NCBI RefSeq assembly: GCF_041296385.1
Contig: NW_027184085.1
Location: 54,961,109-55,025,108, forward strand
Direction: 5' to 3'
Length of the DNA stretch: 64,000 bases
DNA from: Aphelocoma coerulescens
Lineage: Eukaryota > Chordata > Aves > Passeriformes > Corvidae
Part shown: positions 55,692 to 62,864 of the stretch, piece by piece
Layout of the letters: each line of letters opens with the position of its first letter
How positions within the stretch are numbered: position 1 is the first letter of the stretch
The notes under the pieces: model-generated
The model's database searches: none
Told to the model about the DNA's origin: nothing
What the model saw: the letters and a program-made list of their open reading frames with translations, nothing else
Translations under genes and position numbers: made by a program

Positions 55692-56010
55692 GGTTATTTT
55701 AGGGTTGGCCTTGTCAAAGATTAGAGTTATCGTGCCCGTAATTTTGGAGTCTGATTGGACTGTTATTGGAAGAGAATGCTGGCTTCAAATGGAGCCTTAC
55801 TATACAGTTGATGTGACAATAAGGTTGTGTGAAGGCAGAATCTGTAAAAGGGAATAACAAAGAACAGAATTAACAGCAAAATATTTTCAACTTAGTTTAA
55901 CAACTTGTAGCTAGCACTTATTACTGAGGTATAACTGGGGAAGAACTGGGAGTACAGGATTTTATTAACTTGGAGTGAGGGATGCTGAGTGGAGCTTTCA
56001 AACAGGGTGT
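55692..56010 (-). other. pol-env intergenic region
   Basis: This 319-bp gap lies between the pol stop codon and the env start. It holds the env splice acceptor and the short env 5' leader. Most related retroviruses overlap pol and env, so a gap is notable. No coding frame of its own is recognised. Confidence 0.75.
55841..55872 (-). promoter_or_regulatory. Predicted env splice acceptor
   Basis: On the minus strand a long pyrimidine-rich tract (TTCTTTGTTATTCCCTTTTA) is followed by CAG, with the exon starting at 55841. It lies 150 nt upstream of the env ATG, and no AUG intervenes between them. This is the expected acceptor for the subgenomic env mRNA. Confidence 0.72.
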
Positions 56011-59000
56011 TTAGTTTGATGGTTTGTCTGGAGGTTTCTTCTCTTCAATTGGTGGTGTTACTGGACCCTTCACCCTCTTGACATGCGTCCAGCCCTTTTC
56101 AAATGTCCGGACAGCTGTTTCAGTGGTTAGCTGGACCTGAAATGGACCTTCCCAGGATGGGGTTAATGACTTTTCTTTCCAGGATTTTATTAACACCCAG
56201 TCACCTGGATTGATGTGATGTAAATTAAAATCAAGTGGGGGAGTTTGTGGTAGAAAACCTCTTTCCCTTAGCAACTCTAGATTTTTGGCAATTATCTGTA
56301 CATATTGTTGTACATTGGAGTTTCCACACTCTTTCACATTCAACTCTTGTGGTGTAGCAAGGTAGGGTAATCCATACAACATCTCATATGGTGAACAACC
56401 TAAATCAGATCTTGGCTGTGTCCTAATTCTAAGAAGAGCAAGTGGAAGGCATTTTACCCAGGTCCATTTTGTTTCCAGCATTAATTTTGTGAGGGTGTTC
56501 TTGATTGTCTGGTTCATCCGTTCCACTCTCCCAGAGCTCTGTGGATGCCACGGGGTGTGTAATCTCCAATTTGTTCCTAATTGCTGAGCCAATTGTTGTA
56601 CAATTTGGGAGGTAAAATGAGTACCTCGATCTGAATCTATGCGGTGGACTATCCCATAACGGGGGATAATTTGCTCGAGGATCACCTTACTCACTGTCTG
56701 GGCTGTTGCATTGACAGTTGGAATAGCTTCCACCCAGTGGGTAAGGTGATCAACGATTACCAATAGGTATTTCCACCTCTGGACAGGAGGCATTTCTGTA
56801 AAGTCAATTTGAATGTTTTGGAAAGGCCTGATTGCTAATTCAATTCCTCCGCCAGTGTTCTTTTTCATTACCTTTTTGTTAACCTTTTGACAGATTACAC
56901 AGTCCCGGGTTATTTGGTTGGCTATTTCATAAACACCAGTGCATCCAAAGGTTCTGAGATAGTGATCCGCCAGAGCCTTTGAACCCCAATGATTGCTTTG
57001 GTGGATATTTTGTAGAATTTCTCGGGTTAAATTTTTGTTTAAAATTTGGCGTTTATCTGGTAAATACCAGCGGCCTTGAGAATCCTCATTGGCACCAATT
57101 AAAACTAATTTCTGTTTTTCCTGATCAGTAAAAATGGGCGTGGGTAAAATGTTAGTTTGTGGAATAGTGTCAGATGTGGTGGTGTTAGTTGGAAGTTGGT
57201 TTACTTCCATCACTTTTACCTCTTCTTCCACTGCTGCTTCTTTTGCTGCCAAGTCTGCTAGGTTGTTCCCCCGAGCTTCTTTTGTGGTTCCCGATTGATG
57301 ACCTGGAATATGCACCACTGAGATCACCTGAGGCAGTTGCAGTGCTTTTAGAATTTTTAGGATCAATTCCTTATGTAGGATATCTTTCCCTTTGGTGTTT
57401 AGGAACCCCCTTTCGGACCAGATTTTTCCAAAGGTGTGGACTACGCCATAAGCGTATCTGGAGTTAGTGTAAATGGTCCCGATGCTTCCTGCTAGTCGGT
57501 GGAGTGCTTTTTCTAGGGCATAGAGCTCACAGACCTGAGCTGACCAGGTCGGTGGCAATCTGCCCTTTTCTAGCACACACATTTGGTGTCCATCGACCAC
57601 TGAATAGCCAGAGCATCGCTTTCCATCCACCACTCGAGATGACCCGTCAATGAAGAGGATTTCCCCTTCATTGAGGGGACAGTCCACTAGGTCCTCTCTG
57701 ACTTTTGTTTGGATATCAATTATCTCAATGCAATTGTGTTCAATTTCTTTTTCTGATGGGGTCCCATAAAGAAATTGAGCTGGATTTTGGTGTGTACACA
57801 CAACTAACCTCAGGTGGTCTGAGTGCATGAGAATGGCTTCATATTTGACTATTCTTGGGTCAGTTAACCACTCTGCAGCCCTGTGAGCTAAAATGGTTTT
57901 GATTGAGTGTGGTGTATGCACTGTCAAGTCTCCACCAAAAATGAGTTTTTGACTCTCCGAGACCAGAACAGCTGCTGCGGCGATGGACTGGATGCAGACG
58001 GGCCATCCTCTGGACACTGGATCCAGTAATTTGGAAAGAAAAGCAACTGGCTTCCTGACTCCACCCCACTCCTGGGTCAAGACGCCATAGGCAACTCCCT
58101 TCTCCACATTAACAAATAGATCGAAGGGTTTTTCTAGTGAAGGAAGGCTTAAAACAGGTGCTTTTGTTAATTTCTCTTTCAGATTTTGTAATTTTTGTGT
58201 ATCTGAATTAGTCCAATTAAAAGGTTCTTCTTCTATTAGTTTTTCATATAAAAATTTGGCAGATTGTGAATACTGATCAATCCACAGTCTGCAGTATCCA
58301 AATAGGCCTAATAATTGCCGAATTTCTCGTTTTGAAGTTGGAGGTGGTAGATTTAGGATTCCTTCTACTCTTTCAGCACTGAGTTTTTTTGTGCCATGGC
58401 CAATTAGATGTCCCAAATACTTCACCTCCTGTAGCACAAATTGTAATTTAGGTTTTGACACCCTCAGCCCGTTCCTCCCTAGAAAATTCAGTAACTGAAT
58501 TGTAGCAGTTCTTACCATAGACTCCTGTTCCCCAGAGAGGAGCAGGTCGTCTACGTACTGAGTTACCTGAATCCCTTCGGGTGGAGAAAAGGAACTTAGC
58601 AAATCTTCTAGCGCTTGGCCAAAGAGTGTGGGTGACTCGGTGTAACCCTGAGGCAGGCGAGTCCAGCGCAGCTGCTGCTTCCGTCCAGTGTCCGGATCCT
58701 CCCAGGTAAATGCAAAGATGTCTCTGCAATGAGAATCTAGAGGACATGACCAGAAAGCATCTTTAAGGTCAATAACAGAGAACCAGGCATGTGCTGGGGG
58801 TACCCGACTCAGGAGTGTATAGGGGTCCTGCACCAGTGGGTACCTGATTTGGACTCTCTTATTGACCTCACGCAGATCTTGTACAAGCCGGAATGACTTA
58901 TCTGGTTTCTGGACAGCCAAAATTGGAGTGTTGTAACTGGATTTGCAGGTCTCAAGAATTCCATCTTGTAATAAGTCCATGATAACAGGCTTCAGGCCCT

Positions 59001-59523
59001 TTCTTTTGTCCTTGGAGAGGGGATATTGTGGTACACGTACTGGCTGGCTATTTGGGAGCAACTCAATTGTTAGTGGTGTGATGTCCATTTTTCCCCGGTT
59101 GCCAGGTTTGGCCCACACTACCGGGTTAATGTGTTGCTCATCTACTAAAGATAAAACAAACAATTTAGTGGTCATTTTTCCACCCTGCGGTACCACCCCA
59201 ACCCTCAGAGGTATTTGGAAGTCACGTCCTAAAAGATTGATCCCAGCTTGAGGTAGGTATAGCACATCCCCTGTATGGGTACGTCCTTGTATGGAAAGGG
59301 TTACATTTTTAATTACAGGCACAGCAAAGCTTTCACCATTAGCACCATATATATCTAATGTATCTTGAGAAATAAAACATCCTGGAGGTGTTTTAGTGAC
59401 ACAGGTTCTTTCAGCACCTGTGTCCACTAAAAACTCCACTTGTTGTCTCTGGGGTCCAGCTTCTAATTTTATCAAGGGCTCTTTAAGATGTTTTTGCCCC
59501 AGAGAATAAAGCCCCTGACCCCT
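56011..59523 (-). CDS. pol: Pol polyprotein: protease, reverse transcriptase, RNase H, integrase
   Basis: Pol is open from the codon after the gag UGA to a TAA at 56011-56013, in the same frame as gag. It has no ATG at its head, so Gag-Pol by stop readthrough is expected. Residues here count from the TTG at 59475. Protease: DTGA at 18-21 and LLGRD at 81-85. RT: D236, LPQG at 274-277 and YVDD at 307-310. RNase H: D610, E650 and D741 are present, but the third acidic position is Asn (N671, in YTNSRYA). Integrase: zinc-binding H825, H829, C859 and C862; catalytic D891, D949 and E985 with 35 residues between the last two; C-terminal WEGPF at 1108-1112. Length and domain order match a complete gamma-like pol. 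Apart from N671 the catalytic residues look intact. No dUTPase domain is seen. Confidence 0.94.
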   Translation of the reverse strand, partial: RGQGLYSLGQKHLKEPLIKLEAGPQRQQVEFLVDTGAERTCVTKTPPGCFISQDTLDIYGANGESFAVPVIKNVTLSIQGRTHTGDVLYLPQAGINLLGRDFQIPLRVGVVPQGGKMTTKLFVLSLVDEQHINPVVWAKPGNRGKMDITPLTIELLPNSQPVRVPQYPLSKDKRKGLKPVIMDLLQDGILETCKSSYNTPILAVQKPDKSFRLVQDLREVNKRVQIRYPLVQDPYTLLSRVPPAHAWFSVIDLKDAFWSCPLDSHCRDIFAFTWEDPDTGRKQQLRWTRLPQGYTESPTLFGQALEDLLSSFSPPEGIQVTQYVDDLLLSGEQESMVRTATIQLLNFLGRNGLRVSKPKLQFVLQEVKYLGHLIGHGTKKLSAERVEGILNLPPPTSKREIRQLLGLFGYCRLWIDQYSQSAKFLYEKLIEEEPFNWTNSDTQKLQNLKEKLTKAPVLSLPSLEKPFDLFVNVEKGVAYGVLTQEWGGVRKPVAFLSKLLDPVSRGWPVCIQSIAAAAVLVSESQKLIFGGDLTVHTPHSIKTILAHRAAEWLTDPRIVKYEAILMHSDHLRLVVCTHQNPAQFLYGTPSEKEIEHNCIEIIDIQTKVREDLVDCPLNEGEILFIDGSSRVVDGKRCSGYSVVDGHQMCVLEKGRLPPTWSAQVCELYALEKALHRLAGSIGTIYTNSRYAYGVVHTFGKIWSERGFLNTKGKDILHKELILKILKALQLPQVISVVHIPGHQSGTTKEARGNNLADLAAKEAAVEEEVKVMEVNQLPTNTTTSDTIPQTNILPTPIFTDQEKQKLVLIGANEDSQGRWYLPDKRQILNKNLTREILQNIHQSNHWGSKALADHYLRTFGCTGVYEIANQITRDCVICQKVNKKVMKKNTGGGIELAIRPFQNIQIDFTEMPPVQRWKYLLVIVDHLTHWVEAIPTVNATAQTVSKVILEQIIPRYGIVHRIDSDRGTHFTSQIVQQLAQQLGTNWRLHTPWHPQSSGRVERMNQTIKNTLTKLMLETKWTWVKCLPLALLRIRTQPRSDLGCSPYEMLYGLPYLATPQELNVKECGNSNVQQYVQIIAKNLELLRERGFLPQTPPLDFNLHHINPGDWVLIKSWKEKSLTPSWEGPFQVQLTTETAVRTFEKGWTHVKRVKGPVTPPIEEKKPPDKPSN

Positions 59524-59526
59524 TCA
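59446..59526 (-). promoter_or_regulatory. gag UGA readthrough signal with candidate RNA pseudoknot
   Basis: The gag stop is UGA (59526-59524), followed in frame by pol. Eight bases later (59515) a stem can form: GGGCUUU (59514-59508) with AGAGCCC (59482-59476), 7 bp including one G-U. The loop word UCUCUGGGG (59505-59497) is perfectly complementary over 9 bp to CCCCAGAGA (59454-59446), giving pseudoknot topology. The 8-nt spacer and downstream pseudoknot follow the gammaretroviral readthrough design, although the loop between the stems (14 nt) is longer than usual. A competing pairing, GGGGUC (59522-59517) with GACCCC (59456-59451), also exists. Confidence 0.65.
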
Positions 59527-61242
59527 GTTGTTCAAAATTTGTCCCTCCATTTGAAGGACTCCTTGATCTCTCTGCTTTTTAAAACAGTACCACTGCCCGT
59601 GGCCTGGTTTATTACAGTATGTGCAAATTAACCTCTCAGGTCTTTGAACAATTGGGGTAGATTGTTTATTGCAAACACAAACCTGTGGCTGTTGCTGAGG
59701 GCAGATTTGGGTTTGCTGTTGTGGGATGCCCCTTTGGGAAGTTCTTTGTGTAGGAGGGTTGTGGATTGGAGCATTAGTACTGTTATTCATTATTCGGCTT
59801 TTAGCCTTCATCCTCTCTTCATCCCTCCTAACAAAGACTTTTTGGGCTTCCTCCAGTAATTCATCTAGTTCCCTCTCTGGCCATTTTTCCAATTTTTCCA
59901 ATTTTTTCCTGATGTCAGGCCAGGAGTGAAGTACAAAATGTACCTTTAGCATAGTTTTGCCTCCCTCACTGTCTAAGTCAATGACAGAATAAAGTTGAAT
60001 GTTATTCCTTAACCGAGCCATCCAAGCTGTTGGGGACTCATCCTTTTCCTGTTCCCCACAAAATGCTTTTTTCATATTATTAACTCGAGGAACAGCTTCT
60101 CTAATCCCTTTTATAATTAAATTTCTGTAGTCCTTCATGTTCCTCCTGCCCTCTTCTGAATTTGGGTTCCATTCAGGGTCTGTCAGTGGTAATTTTTGTT
60201 CTCCAATTGGGCCTTGATTAGAATTATTTTCTCTGTCCCAGACTGTCACTCCTGCAGCTCTAATCAATTTTCTTTCCTCAATGGTGAATAAGGAGTGAAG
60301 GATGGATTGTATCTCTCCCCAATTATAAATATTAGGGCCGAGGAATTGATCAAATTGGTCAGCTAGACCAATGGGGTCAGCCATCAGGCTTTTCATTTCT
60401 TTTTTAAATTCCCGTACCTCAGATGAAGCTAGAGGTACAACTACATAACCAATTCCTCCTTGAGCATTTCCCATGGGTACCTCCCTAAGAGGTAAAATTT
60501 TAGACTCATGGGGAGTGCTAAGGCAGGTGGGACAGTCAGGTGTTTTAAATGATTTCTTTCTAGTGCAAGATGCTGGGCCATCCTGGCTAGAAGAAATCCT
60601 TTGTCCGGTTGTCTTTTTGTGAGAGCAGGAAGGAACAGAATTTTCTTTTTCACTTTCATTCTCATTTTCTGAGTCCCTTTCGATTGGGTGGCTTGATGAA
60701 GGAAGGACCCTTTCTTGTTCAATTTGGACCCTCCTTTCTGGAGGAGTTACTGGAGGAAGGTAGTCTAGGGGGTCCCACTTTGGTTTATTTAATTTAGGTT
60801 TTTGTTTTTCTTTCTGTTTGTGTTCTTCTGCAATGGAAAAAATTTGGTTTGAATTTTTATTAAGTCCAATTGAATTAGATTTAGTTTCCTCTTCCAATTC
60901 TAATTTTTTTCTTTGGTCTTCATTTTGTTTTTGCCAATAATTTAACCAAATTTTAGCATAGTCTAATTCATCAGAATGTTTTGGAGCTTTGTAATGTACA
61001 TAAGAATGCAAAGCCTCACAAAGCCATTTTTCAGAAGACCCATACTTGGGCCATTTGAGACCATCTTTGTTAATTTTATGTTTTGGCCACTTAAAAACAC
61101 AGTACCTGATCATTTGACACTGGTCTTTTTCTTTAGTTAAAAGATTTTCTTCCCACTTTAGGAGCATTTGTCCTAACGGGCTTTCTGGGAAAATTTTGTA
61201 TTTCTTCATTAGGTCTTTCTTTTTGCTATTCGCTTGTCCCAT
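59524..61242 (-). CDS. gag: Gag polyprotein, full-length open frame
   Basis: Gag is 572 residues. The open frame extends 27 codons further upstream, but the start at 61242 is preferred: it gives Met-Gly-Gln (an N-myristoylation context), has AAA before and G after the ATG, and skips a lysine run encoded by the A19 tract. A basic matrix head (about 1-110) is followed by a lysine/glutamate- and proline-rich linker (about 110-255). An MLV-type capsid occupies about 256-470, with conserved-looking stretches around 306-325, 354-365 and WPDIRKKLEKLE at 441-452. A charged segment leads to a Pro/Gln-rich region and one CCHC knuckle (C540, C543, H548, C553). No PPxY or PTAP late motif is evident; PPVTPP at 163-168 is the only proline cluster of that kind in the linker. 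It ends in UGA and is followed in frame by pol. Confidence 0.94.
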   Translation of the reverse strand: MGQANSKKKDLMKKYKIFPESPLGQMLLKWEENLLTKEKDQCQMIRYCVFKWPKHKINKDGLKWPKYGSSEKWLCEALHSYVHYKAPKHSDELDYAKIWLNYWQKQNEDQRKKLELEEETKSNSIGLNKNSNQIFSIAEEHKQKEKQKPKLNKPKWDPLDYLPPVTPPERRVQIEQERVLPSSSHPIERDSENENESEKENSVPSCSHKKTTGQRISSSQDGPASCTRKKSFKTPDCPTCLSTPHESKILPLREVPMGNAQGGIGYVVVPLASSEVREFKKEMKSLMADPIGLADQFDQFLGPNIYNWGEIQSILHSLFTIEERKLIRAAGVTVWDRENNSNQGPIGEQKLPLTDPEWNPNSEEGRRNMKDYRNLIIKGIREAVPRVNNMKKAFCGEQEKDESPTAWMARLRNNIQLYSVIDLDSEGGKTMLKVHFVLHSWPDIRKKLEKLEKWPERELDELLEEAQKVFVRRDEERMKAKSRIMNNSTNAPIHNPPTQRTSQRGIPQQQTQICPQQQPQVCVCNKQSTPIVQRPERLICTYCNKPGHGQWYCFKKQRDQGVLQMEGQILNN

Positions 61243-61247
61243 TTTGT

Positions 61248-61268
61248 TACTGGGAAGCAAACAAGTAG
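61248..61268 (-). promoter_or_regulatory. Splice-acceptor-like sequence just upstream of gag
   Basis: The minus strand reads CTTGTTTGCTTCCCAG (61265-61250) and then TAACAAAATGG, placing an AG acceptor only about 8 nt before the gag ATG. The pyrimidine tract is short but the consensus is good. If used, it would remove most of the leader from a gag mRNA. This is a sequence match only. Confidence 0.4.
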
Positions 61269-61287
61269 CTAGTGCAGAAGAAAAATA

Positions 61288-61306
61288 TTTTTTTTTTTTT
61301 TTTTTT
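61288..61306 (-). repeat. A19 homopolymer upstream of gag
   Basis: Nineteen A residues on the minus strand (T on the plus strand) lie about 45 bp upstream of the gag ATG. The run is probably length-variable and would encode only lysines if translated, which argues against the upstream Met as the gag start. Confidence 0.9.
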
Positions 61307-61950
61307 CTAATTAAATAAACCAAAGTATTGTATTATATAAAACATTTAAAATATTGCATAAGGAAATAATGTTACAAAATAACCTAAATTCAATACACTA
61401 TCACAATAAAAAAATGATAATAAAGTTATAAGCATAAAATACAATACAACTAATGTAGAGAAAAGCAAGCAAGGTTAGTAGATATATAAGGGAATGAATG
61501 ATGGCGAATCTGTGGGAAAATTAAATATGGTAGGCTGGTGAGAAACAAATATGTTGCAAGAAAATATTAGTTTTAATTATAAAAAGAATAATTAGTGAAT
61601 ATTTAAATTGTTTAAAGTATAACTGAAATTTAGATAGCTTTATACATATAATACTTAAGAAACAGGAGTTGTCTTTATTAGCAAAGGAGAGATAAATTTA
61701 AAATATTTATAACCAAATTAAAGGAAAAAGATTATAATGAATAACACAAACAGTAATTCAAAATATCAAAGTAGTGTCTTATGATTAAAGCAGATAAAGC
61801 AAATTACAACTACAATCCAATAACCCAAACACTCCAAACTAACAGGAAGTATAAAGGTGCTAGATAGCACTGACCACAAGAGTGCAGCTAAAACAAGTTC
61901 CCACATGCACTTAGAACAGCAAAGGGGTGCAGTTCAAATTAAAAGGACAC

Positions 61951-62334
61951 AAAATGGCGGCCGACCACGTGGCGGCCCGAAATTTCAAAATGGCGGCCGA
62001 CCACGTGGAAACCCGAAATTTCAAAATGGCGGCCGACCACGCGGCGGCGCGAAATTTCAAAATGGCGGCCGACCACGCGGCAGCCCGAAATTTCAAAATG
62101 GCGGCCGACCACGCGGCGGCGCGAAATTTCAAAATGGCGGCCGACCACGCGGCAGCCCGAAATTTCAAAATGGCGGCCGACCACGCGGCGGCGCGAAATT
62201 TCAAAATGGCGGCCGACCACGCGGCAGCCCGAAATTTCAAAATGGCGGCCGACCACGCGGCAGCCCGAAATTTCAAAATGGCCGCCGACCACGCGGCAGC
62301 CCGAAATTTCAAAATGGCCGCCGACCACGCGGCG
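61951..62334 (-). repeat. 36-bp GC-rich tandem repeat in the proviral leader (10.7 units)
   Basis: Ten full 36-bp units start at 61951, 61987, 62023, 62059, 62095, 62131, 62167, 62203, 62239 and 62275, followed by a 24-bp partial unit at 62311. On the plus strand each opens AAAATGGCGGCCGACCACG and closes CGAAATTTC. Units 3-8 alternate between GCGGCGGCGCG and GCGGCAGCCCG, making a 72-bp higher-order repeat present three times. Units 1-2 carry CACGTG, and units 10-11 have GGCCGCC in place of GGCGGCC. AAAATGGCGGC matches the YY1 consensus. The block is CpG-dense inside an AT-rich leader. Because 36 is a multiple of three, several frames stay open through it, so open frames here are weak evidence of coding. 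Confidence 0.95.
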
Positions 62335-62690
62335 AAAAGAAAAAGAGAGGGGTTTAAAATGAGGTTTCTCCTCAGTTCTAGACCCGAGGAGACTGAGACA
62401 CTAATAAAAATGAATTTGGGGCTGCGCACACCCCTAAAACGTGGAAACCTCCCCCCAGAAAGGCTGATCACCACACTCGATCTTCCCCTCTGTGTCTCTA
62501 AAGGGGTGATCCCTCGTGGTGCCCTTAAAAATGAACCCTTTCAAGCACACTCACACACACACTGGGGGCGGCCAACCCCCCCACACACTCTCTCACAAAA
62601 GGAATTCCACTCGGAGGTTCCCCAAAAACTAATAGCCCTTAAAAAGGGTAAGTCCCTAACTAAGTTCCCTTTAAGAAGGGTTCAAGCCTT

Positions 62691-62700
62691 ACCACAAGTC
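62691..62700 (-). promoter_or_regulatory. Candidate splice donor in the leader (distal)
   Basis: The minus strand reads CTTGTG|GTAAGG with the exon end at 62693. GTAAGG is a good 5' splice-site match, located 172 bp into the leader. It competes with the site near 62818 as the donor for env RNA. Confidence 0.4.
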
Positions 62701-62812
62701 TTTCTCCACCGGAGGTGTCCTTTCTCTGCTGCAGTAATCCTTGTGGAGCCCAGAAAATCCAAGGGGAAAAACCAAAAAAATCGCAAAAATTCAAAAATAG
62801 TAAAATTAACCA

Positions 62813-62824
62813 AAATACCTGGAT
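62813..62824 (-). promoter_or_regulatory. Candidate splice donor in the leader (proximal)
   Basis: The minus strand reads ATCCAG|GTATTT with the exon end at 62819, about 22 bp after the primer-binding site. It matches CAG|GT but is weaker downstream. It is a plausible donor for the env mRNA, although not distinguishable from the 62693 site by eye. Confidence 0.4.
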
Positions 62825-62840
62825 TTAGGGCAAAAATAGG

Positions 62841-62857
62841 ATCCCGGAGAGCCCCCA
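62841..62857 (-). promoter_or_regulatory. Primer-binding site, tRNA-Pro-like with a one-base gap
   Basis: The minus strand reads TGGGGGCTCTCCGGGAT, which equals the 18-nt complement of the tRNA-Pro 3' end except for one missing G after CTC. It starts seven bases after the end of the 5' LTR, farther than the usual two to three. tRNA-Pro priming is common among gammaretroviruses, supporting the class I assignment. Confidence 0.85.
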
Positions 62858-62864
62858 AAAGAGT

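Larger units (their letters stand above)
61243..62864 (-). other. Proviral 5' leader (untranslated region)
   Basis: This 1.6-kb stretch between the 5' LTR and the gag start holds, in retroviral order, the primer-binding site, candidate splice donors, a GC-rich tandem repeat (62334-61951), about 640 bp of very AT-rich sequence, an A19 run and a splice-acceptor-like site next to the gag ATG. It is long for a simple retroviral leader and would be expected to contain the packaging signal. No leader protein can be assigned with confidence. Confidence 0.75.

Noticed and set aside
61243..61323. 27-codon N-terminal extension of gag
   Set aside because: It consists largely of the translated A19 tract and would bury the Met-Gly myristoylation signal. 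The Met at 61242 has a better start context.
61911..62474. 187-codon sense-strand frame through the leader repeat
   Set aside because: The repeat length is a multiple of three, so several frames stay open automatically. The frame lacks an ATG at its head and has little sequence outside the repeat.
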